A DNA stretch of 64,000 nucleotides. It comes from Rebecca billardiae RCC1528. Lineage: Eukaryota; Haptophyta. The DNA lies in the NCBI GenBank assembly GCA_965240325.2, contig OZ251230.1, positions 1 through 64,000 of the forward strand, written 5' to 3'. The position numbers were made by a program, and so were the translations under genes. How positions within the stretch are numbered: position 1 is the stretch's first letter; each line of letters opens with the position of its first letter. The notes under the pieces were generated by a model. It did not search any database. It was not told the origin of the DNA and worked only from the letters and a program-made list of their open reading frames with translations. Shown in pieces: positions 50,889 to 61,668 of the stretch.

Positions 50889-51426
50889 GGTGCGAAGGGG
50901 GGCGGGGGGGGCGCAAGCTAAAGTAGCGGGTGCGCACGTTGACGCGCGCTTGGGGCAGTGCGCCAGTGCCACTGGCAAAAAGCGCTTGATTGCCGCGTTC
51001 CACGAAGCCGCCCTTGGTTCCAGGGCGCTTTTCGTGGTAACTGGCACGAGTACACTCATTCGTGCCGGAACCGCCCGCCAAAAGAGGCCCAAACCAGTGG
51101 CGCCCCAACCGTATTCAGTTACTGTGCAGATGATACTGCTGACGGCGGGCGCGCTCAATACCAAACGCCTTGTAACTGCTTATTTCGGTCGTAGGCTCAT
51201 AAAAGTTGGGTATGTACTTAGGTGGGGCCGGGTCGTAATGAGCACATATCGTATAGGGGCACTGCTGAATTGTGAGCGGCCTACAAGCCACGTCGTCGCT
51301 CGACTGTTTTTAATCCCTCCGCCTGCGACTCGTATGATGAGCTCTCATTACACTCTCGTCAGCACAGCTCTGTGAACAAGGGTACCCATAGTCACGCCAC
51401 CGGTGGGGCTACGAGGCGATCAGAGT
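50889..51426. other. Tubulin promoter and LNR-gene 3' flank
   Basis: No gene is seen. It would hold the beta-tubulin promoter and 5' UTR (minus strand). The part from 51130 to 51400 is mixed composition without a clear TATA element. Confidence 0.45.
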
Positions 51427-52803
51427 TCAGACCGTGAGGTTCGCCTCGTCAGTGTAGTCGACCGGCTGCTCGTACGGCGGCAGCTCGCGTACCAAGCGCG
51501 CCGCCGCGCGCACGGCGGCCGTGCAGTCGTTCTCGTCCCACCAGCACGCCTCGACGAAGCACGCGTCGTCGCACACGCCGTCGCCGATCCAGTCGACGCG
51601 GCAGCCCGGCACGCAGGTCGAGACGTGCCCGAGCGCGTTGCGCACGACGCGCGAGACCATGCTCGGGTGCGGGTGCGGGTAGTGCTCGTTCAGGTTCTGC
51701 GCCAGCCCGCTCTGGTGGCGCGAGGACAGCCGCGCCCAGCTGCAGTCGCCGCCGTCGTGCCTGCACGCCGTGTTCATGCACGCCTCGTCGCACACGCCGT
51801 TCGACACGCGCGCGATCGGGCAGCCGGGCGCGCACTCGCGGTGGTCGAGCATCGGCGCGGACGCGCGGCTCTCGTCCGCGGGCAGCGCGTCGGCGAGCGC
51901 GAAGCCGGCGGGCGGCAGCTCGGCCACGCCGAGCAGCGTCAGCCTCACCTCGAACTCCACCACCGCCGCCTCGCGCGCGCCCGCCAGCCGCTCGAACAGC
52001 TCGCGGTCCACCATGAAGGAGAGCGTGGCGGTGCACGCGAGCTCGAGGGCGAGCTCGCAGAAGGCGGCCGAGTCGCGCCGCACCACCACGTCTCCGGGCA
52101 TCGGCAGGTACCAGCTCGCGGGGAGCTTGCGCAGGTCGCTCGCGGTGAAGGAGAGCGCCGCGCCCACGCCGTGCTGCAGCTCCTCCGACAGCGACGGCGC
52201 CGCGATGTGCACCGCGAGCGCGGCGTCGGCCGGCGCGAGCGTGCGCGCGTCGACGGGCAGCTGCACGGACGTGCAGTTGGGCGACAGCCCGCCCAGCGCG
52301 GGCGAGTAGCTGCCGTGCCGGTGGCACGCGACGCGGAGCGTGCGCGAGGCGGCGGCCTCGTCGAAGCCGCGCATCTGCACGCTGATGCTGCTCACCGCGT
52401 CCGCGTGCGCGAGCACGCTCGCGTGCAGCACGAGCTCGTCCGAGCTCGCCGGGAAGTGCGCGCTGCCGCGCTCGATCAGCAGCGGCGCGTCGTCGCACCA
52501 GCCGACGGACCAGTGGGCGTTGCGCGCGCTGGGCCGCGCCTCGCCGATGGCGAGGTACGTCCGCACGCCGTCCGCCTGCCCGCCCCGCCGCGGGCAGCCC
52601 TCGAGCTTCACGCTGAGCGCCATCGCCGAGGGCGGCACCTTGGTGCGGAAGTGCTGCACGCCGTGCTCGCTCAGCTGCAGCAGCGCGGGGCGGCCGGCGA
52701 AAAGGTCGGCCTCGTCGGGGGAGCTGCCCGTCAGCGCGGGCGGCGCGGACGCGACGCCGTGCGCGAGGAGCGCTGCGGCGCCGAGCGTGAGCAGGCACCT
52801 CAT
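51427..52803 (-). CDS. Secreted protein with two LNR (Lin-12/Notch) repeats
   Basis: A single frame of 458 residues. Residues 1-20 form a signal peptide (MRCLLTLGAAALLAHGVASA). The middle, residues 30-310, is beta-rich with scattered Cys and matches no family I know (for example DELVLHASVLAHADAVSSIS). Two LNR modules follow, near 318-348 (CPIARVSNGVCDEACMNTAC, HDGGDC) and 397-427 (CRVDWIGDGVCDDACFVEAC, DENDC), each with the six-Cys and Asp pattern that binds calcium. No membrane anchor follows, so it is likely secreted or wall-associated. LNRs also occur in algal glycosyltransferase-like and pappalysin-like proteins, but no such catalytic domain is seen. Confidence 0.82.
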   Translation of the reverse strand: MRCLLTLGAAALLAHGVASAPPALTGSSPDEADLFAGRPALLQLSEHGVQHFRTKVPPSAMALSVKLEGCPRRGGQADGVRTYLAIGEARPSARNAHWSVGWCDDAPLLIERGSAHFPASSDELVLHASVLAHADAVSSISVQMRGFDEAAASRTLRVACHRHGSYSPALGGLSPNCTSVQLPVDARTLAPADAALAVHIAAPSLSEELQHGVGAALSFTASDLRKLPASWYLPMPGDVVVRRDSAAFCELALELACTATLSFMVDRELFERLAGAREAAVVEFEVRLTLLGVAELPPAGFALADALPADESRASAPMLDHRECAPGCPIARVSNGVCDEACMNTACRHDGGDCSWARLSSRHQSGLAQNLNEHYPHPHPSMVSRVVRNALGHVSTCVPGCRVDWIGDGVCDDACFVEACWWDENDCTAAVRAAARLVRELPPYEQPVDYTDEANLTV

Positions 52804-53210
52804 GCACCTCGTGCACGTGGGGCGGGTGGTGGCGGGGAGCCGCGGCCTTTGAAGGTGCTCGTGTGCGTCTGTGCGAGACCTGCACTATCCGTTTTACCTG
52901 TAGCGGGTAACGCGGTAAGTTCATCGAGCCTGCCTAGGAGTCGATGAATATGTGTATTCAGCCTGAGAGTTTCGGCAGCACTCAAAGTGCTGGGCGGGAA
53001 CGATTATTGAACGCCCACCGACTGTTTACGGGTGAACATATGCGCCGCTTCCCAGCCCTGCGATTAATACAAACCTGGGTATGAGGGTATCTTGTCGGCG
53101 GCACAAAAATGGATCAAAAGGTCACCTGCCGGGGCCAAAGGACGAAACGGCCGCCGCTCGTACGAAATGGCGGCCGTCCACCAACCGCCGGGCTCCCAAA
53201 GGTGAGCGTG
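52804..53210. other. Divergent intergenic region, LNR to LRR gene
   Basis: No gene is seen. About 407 bp presumably serving both divergent promoters; 52900-53060 is less GC-rich. No clear motif. Confidence 0.5.
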
Positions 53211-56180
53211 ATGGGCGTGGGCTGCCTGCTGTGCGCGCCGCGCGCCGGCGTGCGCCGCGACTCGGACGCGGCCGACGCGCACGAGCGGCTCTCGCGCGAG
53301 GACACGGCGCGGAGCGACGCCATCGCCGCCGCGCTCGCGCACGCCGAGCCGATGCCGGTCGTGCAGCTAGACTCGTGGCTCGCCGCCCTCGCGCGCGACG
53401 ACGGCGACGTCGCGCGCGCCGCGGGCGGCGACGAGCTCGCGGGCGAGGTCTCGGCGGCGGCGCGCGCGGCGCACGCGTCCTGGCAGCGCGCGGGCTTCTT
53501 CCTCGAGCTGCCCGGCCGCGCTCAGCCCGAGGCGGCGCGCGCCTCGCACGCCGGCGGCGCGGCGGACGCCGCCGTCGCGGCGGCGGACGCGGACCGGCTC
53601 GACGAGCTGCTCGCGGAGCACGCGCGGGACGAGCGGGTGTGGGTCGAGCTCGCCAGCGCCCGCGCGCCGCGCTCCCTCGGCCCGCCCTCGCCCGCGGCTG
53701 CGCTGGGCGCGCTGCTGCCGCTCGCGCAGGCGCCGCTCGACCTCGCGGTGGCGGCAGCGCACGCACGCGCGGGCCGTGCCGAGCTCGCGGCGCTGACGGC
53801 GGCGGTGGTGGCGGCGGCGTACGCGCTCGCGTGGCTCGCGCTGTACACCGCCGCGCGCAGCTGGCACCTGGCGCGCGAAGCGCCGCGCGACGTCTTCGCG
53901 CCGGGGCGCGCGCGCGCGCGCCTCGCGCGCTGCGGCGGAGGCGGCGGCGTGGCCGCGTGCGCTCGCTCGCCGCTGCTCGCCGTCGGCGTGTGGCTCGGGC
54001 CGCTGGGCCCGCTGCTCGTGCTCGACCCGCTCCTCGCGCTCGGCGCGGCGCGCGGCATGACGCCCGCCGCCCTCGCGCGCACGCCCACGCCGCCGGCGCA
54101 GCACGCGGCGGCGGCGCGCGCGCCGCGCGCGCGCGTGTGGCGCGGCTGGTTTGCGCGCGGCGCGGCCGCCGCGGCGGAGACGAGCGCCGTGCTCGGCGAG
54201 TACGCGGTGCTTCGCGCGGGCGTGCGCGCGTGGGCGCACGCGCTGCCGCAGGCGCTCGTGCACGCGTACGCGCTGCTCGCGCTCGCGCCCGCCGCGCGCG
54301 CCTCGCCTCTGCTGCCGTGCGCGCTCGGCTGCGCCGCCGCCGCCGCGGGCTTCGGGCTCTGGGAGCTGGGCGCGGCGGCGGGCGCGGCGCGGCTCGGGCT
54401 GGGCGAGTACGGGCGGCGCGTGCTGCTGTGCGCGGGCTGCCCGCTCGCGCCCGCCGCCACGGCCGGCTGGCTCCGCCAGCTCGGCGCGGCGCGCGCGCGC
54501 GCCGGCCGCACGCTGAGCGGCGCGCCCGGCGGCTCTGAGCTGCTGGCCGGCTGCGCGCTGCTGCACGCGCGCGCGCGGCCGTGCGCGCTCGTGGCGGTGG
54601 CGGTGGCGGCCGCGCGCGGCGTGGACGCGGACGGCGCGGCGGTGCTCGCGCGCGCGGCGCTGTGCGCCGACGGCACCGCTGTGCGCGCGCTCCGCCTCGC
54701 CGACTGCGCGCTCGGCGACGCCGGCGGCATCGCGCTCGCGGCCGCGGTGCGCGCGTCGCCCGCGCCGCGCGCGCCGCCGCTGCACTCGCTCGAGCTCGAG
54801 GGGTGCGAGCTGGCCGACGCGGCGGCGGTGGGGCTCGCGCGCGCGCTGCCGGCGCGGGGCGCGGAGCTCGAGCGGCTCGTCCTCAGCGCGAACCGCCTCA
54901 CCGCGCGCGGCGCCGCCGCGCTCGCGGGCGGGCTGCGCCTCTGCGCGCGGCTGCGCGCGCTCGAGCTGCGAGCCAACCCTCTGGGCGACGGCGGCGCGCA
55001 CGCGCTGGCCGGCGCGCTCGGCGGGATGGGGGCGCTGCGCCGGCTCGGGCTGGGCGAGGCGGGGCTCGGGCCGGAGGGCGCGATCGCCCTCGTCCGCGCC
55101 GCCTCCGCGCCCGGCGCCTCCGGCCGCGCCGCGCTGCGCTGGCTCGACCTCGGGCGCAACGACGTGGGCGATGGCGGCGCGCTCGCGCTCGCGCGCGCGC
55201 TCGGTGGCGGCGCGCACGCGGCCGGCGGCGGCGCGGAGGCGGAGGAGTGGGGCGAGGCGGCGGAGGTGCGCCCGGGCGGGCTGCGCCACTGCCTGCGCCA
55301 CCTCTTCCTCGACCACAACCGCACCCTCGGCGACGAGGGCGGCGTGGCGCTCGCGCGCGCGCTCGCGCCCGCCGCCGACGCGCATGCCGCGCGCGGCGCG
55401 CTCGAGTCGCTCGACCTCTCCGCCACGGGCGTGGGCGACAGGAGCGCGGCCGCGCTCGGCGCGAGCGCGGTCGGGCTCGTCGAGCTGTGGCTCTCCTCGA
55501 GCGCCATCACCGACCGCGGCGCCGCCGCCCTCTGCCCGCTGCTCGGCGGCGCGTGCGCGCTGCGCTCACTGGCGCTCTCCGCGTGCGCGCTCGGCGATGC
55601 GGGCGCGGCCGCGCTCGGCGGCGCGCTCGGCGGCGGCGAGTGCGCGCTGCGCGAGCTCCGGCTCTCGAGCAACGCGATCGGCGCGCTCGGCGCGGTGGCG
55701 CTCGCGCACGGCGCGTGCAGCGCGCCCGCGCTGCGCGCGCTCGCGCTCGGCGCCAACCGCATCGACGACGGCGCGTGCGCCGCGCTGTGCGCCGCCGCCG
55801 CCACCGCGCCCGCGCTGCGCAGCCTCGGGCTGGCGGCCAACCCGCTGTCCGAGGCGGCGGAGGGCGCGCTGCGGGGCGCGTGGGCGAGCCGGCGCGCGCG
55901 CCGCGCGGCCGACGGGCTGCAGCTCGGCGACGGCTCGCTCGCGCCGGGCTCGCCCGTGCTCGCGCGCGTGCGGCGCATCCGCCGCTCGCACAGCGCCAGC
56001 CTCAGCCTCAGCCTCAGCCTCAGCCCGTCCCTCAGCCCGTCGGTCGCACACAGCGCCGCGCACAGCGTGAGCGTGCTCAGCGACGGCGCGGCCGGCTCCG
56101 AGCCGGCGGCCGCGCTCGCGCCCGCCGCGGGCGGGGGCACGTCTCGGCCTCACCAGCAGAAGGGCGCGCAGGCCGTCTAG
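53211..56180 (+). CDS. Lipid-anchored membrane protein with 13 RNI-type LRRs
   Basis: A single frame of 989 residues. The ATG at 53211 is preferred over one at 53109 because it yields MGVGCLLC, a consensus for N-myristoylation at Gly2 with palmitoylatable Cys5 and Cys8. Residues 190-390 contain about four hydrophobic helices (AAVVAAAYALAWLALYTAA, LAVGVWLGPLGPLLVLDPLL). The segment AHALPQALVHAYALLALAP faintly recalls XK-family scramblases (weak). Residues about 490-890 form thirteen ribonuclease-inhibitor-type leucine-rich repeats, for example LERLVLSANRLTARGAAALA and LRALALGANRIDDGACAALC. The tail is Ser-rich with an SLSLSLSLSPSLSPS run. It probably works at a membrane as a scaffold or sensor; the function is unknown. 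Confidence 0.78.
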   Translation: MGVGCLLCAPRAGVRRDSDAADAHERLSREDTARSDAIAAALAHAEPMPVVQLDSWLAALARDDGDVARAAGGDELAGEVSAAARAAHASWQRAGFFLELPGRAQPEAARASHAGGAADAAVAAADADRLDELLAEHARDERVWVELASARAPRSLGPPSPAAALGALLPLAQAPLDLAVAAAHARAGRAELAALTAAVVAAAYALAWLALYTAARSWHLAREAPRDVFAPGRARARLARCGGGGGVAACARSPLLAVGVWLGPLGPLLVLDPLLALGAARGMTPAALARTPTPPAQHAAAARAPRARVWRGWFARGAAAAAETSAVLGEYAVLRAGVRAWAHALPQALVHAYALLALAPAARASPLLPCALGCAAAAAGFGLWELGAAAGAARLGLGEYGRRVLLCAGCPLAPAATAGWLRQLGAARARAGRTLSGAPGGSELLAGCALLHARARPCALVAVAVAAARGVDADGAAVLARAALCADGTAVRALRLADCALGDAGGIALAAAVRASPAPRAPPLHSLELEGCELADAAAVGLARALPARGAELERLVLSANRLTARGAAALAGGLRLCARLRALELRANPLGDGGAHALAGALGGMGALRRLGLGEAGLGPEGAIALVRAASAPGASGRAALRWLDLGRNDVGDGGALALARALGGGAHAAGGGAEAEEWGEAAEVRPGGLRHCLRHLFLDHNRTLGDEGGVALARALAPAADAHAARGALESLDLSATGVGDRSAAALGASAVGLVELWLSSSAITDRGAAALCPLLGGACALRSLALSACALGDAGAAALGGALGGGECALRELRLSSNAIGALGAVALAHGACSAPALRALALGANRIDDGACAALCAAAATAPALRSLGLAANPLSEAAEGALRGAWASRRARRAADGLQLGDGSLAPGSPVLARVRRIRRSHSASLSLSLSLSPSLSPSVAHSAAHSVSVLSDGAAGSEPAAALAPAAGGGTSRPHQQKGAQAV

Positions 56181-56835
56181 TACGGTCAGCAGCAGCCAGC
56201 CATCAAGCTCGGTATCGTCGCAAGCGCGGCGTGGCGGCGCCTGCGGCTGCGGCACGGCAGCGCGGTGCTTCTTGAGTTAATTTGACTTGACGAGTAGTCT
56301 GCTGCTGGGCGCGCGCGCTGACGATGAATATAGTGCGCGCATGCGCAGCAGCGTATAGTCGTGCGCTGTCTGATCGATCGCGGCGGACTGCTAATAAACT
56401 GCTTTATATATATTACTACTCACTATAATATATATACTACTATATATATGTATATAGTAGTATAAGTCAGCGCTGCTAATAACGAGCGACGACGCTGATG
56501 CTGCTCGTGCTACTTATACTACCGTCACCGAGGCCCGGACGACGACTTTTAGATCGACACCGTGGCTGGCTACGGGGCCCGAGCCGAGAGTAGAGCCTCA
56601 GCCTGCGTGGCTCCGGGCCAATCCGACTGAACCGTGCAAGTGTGCCTATACTCCGGAAATGTGATGCTGCCGAGTCCGCGCGTCGTCGTCCACTCGTCAC
56701 CCCGCCGTGCGCTGCTGCGTGGCAATGCGGAGCCAGTGCCGTCAGCCATCGCGGCCGCAGCCAGCAGTGCCGGCCGCAGCCGGGCCGGGCCGAGCGGCAG
56801 CGGGCAGGCCGCATGGGCGGCATGGCTCTGCAGCC
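56181..56835. other. Intergenic between convergent genes
   Basis: No gene is seen. A strongly A+T-rich patch at 56395-56465 (TATATATATTACTACTCACT and similar) lies between the two 3' ends. Confidence 0.5.
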
Positions 56836-58753
56836 TCAGCCGTACACGCCCGTGCAGTTGGTGCGCAGCGCGTACCCGACGAGGCCGAGCATCGGCAGCA
56901 GCGGCAGGTGCACGCTGATGTGCCCGTCCCACCAGGACGGGTCGTCCATTCCGGCGAAGAAGTTCCAGCTAAGCAGTGCGAAGGCGGCGCGCGCGCGCGC
57001 GGGCGGGCGGGCGGACGGGCCCGTGGCTCGGCTCAGGCGCGGCCGGCGCGGCGCGCGGCCGGCGCGGCGGGCTTTCGCACGCGGCGCGCACCGGTGCTTG
57101 TTCCACGGCGTGGACGCATCGCCCCCCGGCGGCGCGCCGCGCAGCTCGCCGACCTTCATGCCCTCGAGCTTGGCGTTGGCCGCCTTCGAGTGGCCGATCG
57201 CGTTGTAGTCGTCAGTGCAGTCGCGCCCGGCCGCGCCCAGCACCGCCTCCCGCCCGCCCGGGTGCTCGTCCAGGTAACGGCTCGCGTCGTACACCACGCC
57301 GCCTGCGCGGAGGGGGAGCGCACGCGGGGCCAGGGCCGCGCGTGGGCCTCGCGCGCGGGCGCCGCGCGTGGCCCGGCCCGCTCCCACTCCGCGTGTCGCG
57401 CCCCGCCCGCCGGCCGCCGGCCGGCTTGGGCGCGCGTACCGATGGCGAGCCAGACGCCGTCCTTCTCGTTGGCGTGCCGCGCGAGCTCGCCCAGCCCGAT
57501 CCGCGAGGCGTCGGTGTCCGCCGCCTCGGCCTCGGCGGCGCGGCGCGCGGCCTCGTCGGCGAGCGCCTGGTTCGCCGTGATCTGCCGCCAGTCCAGCGCG
57601 GTCGCCTGCTCGCCCACGTACTGCGCGCGCCCCTCGTGCCTCGTGCCAAACGCGGCGTCCCACAGCCCGCCGATCGCCGAGAAGGAGAAGTTGCACGACT
57701 TGTGGCCCTCGTGGTGCCAGTCGTGGTGGTGCGGCATCTGCGAGAAGGGGAAGAAGCGCTGCGCGTTGTGCGCCAGGTTCGCCGCGCACGACACGCCCGA
57801 GTGCTTCTCGAGCGACTCCATGATCCGCACGAACACGTGCGCGTAGAAGGTCGCGTGGTCGAGCGGCACCAGCACCTGCGCGGCCGACTGGCCGACCATG
57901 CCGGCGAGCAGGTTGTCGAGCGGGTGCGACTGGTAGGTGACGCGCGAGAGCGGCGTGGTCGGGTGGTGGTGGATGCCGTGCAGGTACCTCCACGCCCACT
58001 CGCCCACGTGCCCCGCGCGGTGCACCCAGTACATTGCGTAGCTCATCGCGTACTGGTGGCCCACGAAGCGCAGCGCGCGCTGCAGCGGCGGATGCGTCAC
58101 GTGCCGCGCGGGGAAGTAGCCGGGCACGAGGTAGTACCAGCCGAGCAGCCACGCCACGTCGAGCAGGATCGTGCCGCCTGCGACCGGCGCGGCGCGCGCG
58201 CGGGCGCGGGCGCGGCGGCGGCGGCGTCAGCGCGCGTCCGCGCGCGTGACCGCGCGCCGGTGCGCGCGCGCTCACGGTCGTTCCACTCCTGCGCGGCGAG
58301 GAACTTGATCTCGCGGCCGACGAGGTCGGTCTTGGTGTTGAGCGCGTGCGCCTTGGTCGGCTGCGTGCGGTACTCCGGGAACTTGAAGAAGACGCTCTCG
58401 AGGAAGAGCGTGTACGCGCGGATGAAGACGGACTGGCCCACCAGCCAGCAGCCCACCTCGAGCAGCGACTGCGAGTTGGGCGCGGAGAGGTGCGGGTAGC
58501 AGTACCCGACGGCGACGAGGCCGAGGCGGAGGCCCCACTCGAGCGCGGTGGTCCAGCCCGAGCCGCCGAAGAGCAGCCCCGAGAAGTGCTGGCCCTGCTC
58601 GTACTGCTGCTCCGCGAGCGTCGGCGGCGGCGGCTGCACGGCCGAGCGCGACTTCTTGAGCGAGACGATGCGCTCGACGTGGCCCGAGAGCATGGACGAG
58701 TCGCGGCGCATGACCATGGGCGTCGAGCCCTTGCGCGAGAGCGGCTTGATCAT
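56836..58753 (-). CDS. Fatty-acid hydroxylase/sterol-desaturase-family enzyme with C-terminal cytochrome b5
   Basis: Four exons (58753-58276, 58177-57440, 57302-57092, 56968-56836) give 519 residues. The membrane di-iron domain has the His clusters HRAGH near 212, HGIHHH near 225 and HHHDWHHEGH near 309, followed by NFSFSAIGGLWDAAFGTR, as in the PF04116-type fatty-acid hydroxylase/sterol desaturase superfamily. A cytochrome b5 domain follows at about 385-465 (LGELARHANEKDGVWLAIG, YDASRYLDEHPGGREA, GHS), with both haem His present. The chain ends with a hydrophobic helix (HISVHLPLLPMLGLVGYALR). FA2H/Scs7 proteins carry b5 at the N-terminus, so the order here is reversed. It is probably an ER oxidase of lipids with its own electron donor; the substrate is unknown. 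Confidence 0.88.
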
Positions 58754-59552
58754 CGCGCCGGCTCCCCGCGCCGCGTGCGCGCGCTCGGGAGGGCCCGCGG
58801 ACGGTGCGGCGCTCGCGGCCCGAGACCGCCGATGCGTCGCCGAAGGGCGTTGGCCGGAGCGCAAAGAAAAGCCGTGAGGGCCGGGTTTGTCGTCTTTTCG
58901 CGGAAAGATTGCGCTCCGCACTCTGGAAAGCCTGGTTTATAGTGGTTTGCAGGCGGGTTTCGCGCGACTTTTCGCTGAACTGATGCTAAGTAGGAGCCTG
59001 GTAAGTTCCCACTATGTAACCTACCGACGTGGACGAAGCCGTCTATTTCACTTTTAACCCGCAGAGGAATCAGTAGGAACTGTGCTGCCCCGTTGACATA
59101 CGAAAGTGCGCGCGATGCGTTTTGCGACGTCAAGTTGGGTCCCTCCAGAGCTTTTTAGGAACGAACCATAGAAGGCATGCGTGGAGAAAAGGGGCGACGG
59201 GGTCGTGATTCGAGCGAGGCCAGTCGAGCGGTGCGCTTTCTGAAGTTCTCCCGGCGATTAAACCACGCCTGCGCCCGGCGGCGGCGGCGGCGGCGGCGGC
59301 TGGCAATCTGCCAAGCGCCCCTGGCCTCGCGTCGCCGCGCGAGCGCACGGCGCCAGGCGTCGGATAGGCAGATCTCCCTCTCGCTCGGGTCCGGCCTTTC
59401 AACCAGCTTACTTGTACCTTCGCGACGCGCTCTTTTTACCCGCTCGGGCTCGGCGTCGTCGAGATCATCAGGACAGCCGCCGGAGCAGCCAGCCGAGCCG
59501 TGCATCGTCGGCAACTCGCGCCTTCCACACCTCGCCGAGCACACAGAGAGAG
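58754..59552. other. Divergent intergenic region, hydroxylase to cyclase
   Basis: No gene is seen. About 800 bp with a mid-section (58940-59110) of balanced composition. It should contain both divergent promoters; no clear element was recognised. Confidence 0.5.
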
Positions 59553-61668
59553 ATGGCGCCGCCAACGGTCCCCGCGGAGATGGACAACAAGGACTTCCTC
59601 CACCAGGTGCGCGCCCACGCGCCGTGCCGCGAGGGCTGCGTGCCCGCGCGCGCCCGCTTGCGCGCGCGGCGCGGGCGCGCGCGTCCGCGCTGGGCGGCGT
59701 CTGCGGCGCCGACCGGAAGGCGAGCTCGCGTGCCCGCGCGCCCGCGCGCCCGCACCGCGCGCGCCCGTGCGCGCACAGACGGCGAAGAACCACAAGCTCG
59801 AGTCGAAGGAGCACCCGAACGGCATCAAGGAGCTCTCGATGCACATCGGCGAGCACACGTACCCGGTCTACCTCGGGTACAACAAGCTGCCCGAGCTGAT
59901 CGCCGAGCTGAAGAAGCTCGACCTGGACAAGGTGCGCGCGCACGGGGCGGGCGGGGGCCGGGGATGCGGGCGGCGGGGTGCGACGGCTGGCTGGGCGAGG
60001 GCCGTGGGCCGCCGTGGACGCGAAGGGCGAGCGCGGCGGGCTTGGCGCCGCGCGCGCTCCGCCGCGCGCGGCCCGGCGTGCGCGGATCGGCCGGCGCCGC
60101 GGCGCACGTGGCGTGGCGTGTGCGCACGCGCGCCTCGCTGCGCTCTCACAGCCGCCCCCGCCCGCCCTTGCCCCCCGCAGGTCTTCCTCGGCTACGACGA
60201 GATGACGGCGAAGCACTGCGGCCCCAAGCTCGAGGCGGAGCTGACCAAGGCGGGCGTGCCGTTCCAGCGCTGCGTGATGGGGCTGACGGAGGCGGCCAAG
60301 ACGGTGTCCACGCTCGACATGATCCTCGAGACGTTCCTCAAGGGCGGCGGCTCGCGCAAGACCATCATGATGCCCGTCGGCGGCGGCATCGTCTCGAACA
60401 CCTTCGGCCTCGCCGCCGGGCTGCTCTTCCGCGGCATCCGGCTCGTGCAGGTGCCCACCTCGTTCCTCAACGCGCACGACGCGGCGGCGTCGTCGCAGAA
60501 GCAGGCGGTGAACCACGCGGGGTACAAGAACATCGTCGGGCTGTACCACAGCCCGACGATGGTCCTCGTCGACACCTCGTTCTACGCCTCGCTCGGCATG
60601 GTGCAGATGAAGGCGGGGCTGGGCGAGCTGACCAAGAACGCCGCGCTGTTCGGAGGCGTGCACTACGAGCTGATGAAGAAGACCACCAAGGTCAAGGGCT
60701 GGAAGCTGAGCGGGGAGGACCTGGTCGAGGCGACGTTCACGGGGATCGGCGCGAAGGACATGCTGCTCAAGCTCGACCCGCGCGAGAAGCACATCGCGCT
60801 CCTCTTCGAGTACGGCCACACCATCGGCCACGCGCTCGAGCTGACCGAGGGCACGATCACCTCGCACGGCGAGGGCGTGGCCATCGGCATGCTCGGCGCC
60901 TCCTACATCTCGCACAAGATGGGGCTGATGAGCGCAAAGGACCGCGAGGAGCACGACCAACTGATCGAGTGGCTCGACCCGGAAATCTTCCTGTGCGCGC
61001 GCGCGCCGCCCGGCCCGCGCGCGCCGCCGCCCCGCGCCGCTCACGCGCGCGCCGCCGCCCGGCCCGCCGCCGCCGCCTGGCCCGCCGCCGCTGCCGCCGC
61101 CGCCGCAGCCCGGACCGCGACCTGGAGGCGGAGGTGCTCGACAAGGTGCTGCACGACAACAAGCGCGGGTACATCCCGGAGAAGGAGGGCCACGCGCCGT
61201 TCATCCTCAACAAGCGCATCGGGGAGATGCACTACCCCAACATCTACTACCTCGAGTGAGTCGCGCGCACACCGCGCACACCGCGCACACCGCGCACACC
61301 GCGCGCACCGCGCGCGCATGGGCACACGACGAGCGCGGGCGCGCGACCGCCGCGCGCGCTCACGGGCCGCCCCCGCGCCGCGCCTGCCGCCGCCGCCGCG
61401 CCGCAGGTACGTGCCCGTGCCCATCGTCAAGGAGGCGATCAAGTACGTGCTCGAGCGGATGCGCAAGCGCGGCTACTCCGGCGGCAACGCGTCGGGCGAG
61501 GACGGCACCGTCAAGCGCGACACGCGCCGCGCCGCCAAGCCGCTCAAGCGCCACCCGTCCTCGTTCGTGTACGGTGACGACTTGCCCGCGGCCAAGGTGG
61601 CCAAGGCGCTGGAGAAGGGCATCACCAAGGAGAAGTCCATCAAGATGGAGGCGCCCAAGCACTTCTAA
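59553..61668 (+). CDS. Sugar-phosphate cyclase (dehydroquinate synthase superfamily), DOI-synthase-like
   Basis: Five exons (59553-59606, 59779-59931, 60181-60992, 61109-61255, 61407-61668) give 475 residues; every junction keeps phase. Family features are the NAD loop GGGIVSNTFGLAAG near 137, KQAVN near 176 and YKNIVGLYHSPTMVLVD after it, the metal-site Glu in GLGELTKNAALFGG near 215, the His pair in YGHTIGHALE near 281, and SHGEGVAIGM near 298. KQAVN, the GLYHSP phrase and YGHTIGHA resemble 2-deoxy-scyllo-inosose synthases more than shikimate-pathway DHQ synthases (DSSVGGKTG, FGHTFGHA). Basic extensions lie at both ends, the C-terminal one Lys-rich. The product could be a carbocyclic sugar; the exact activity is open. 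Confidence 0.87.
61260..61312 (+). repeat. 9-bp tandem repeat in cyclase intron 4
   Basis: About five copies of CGCGCACAC just after the intron donor at 61256. Confidence 0.8.
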
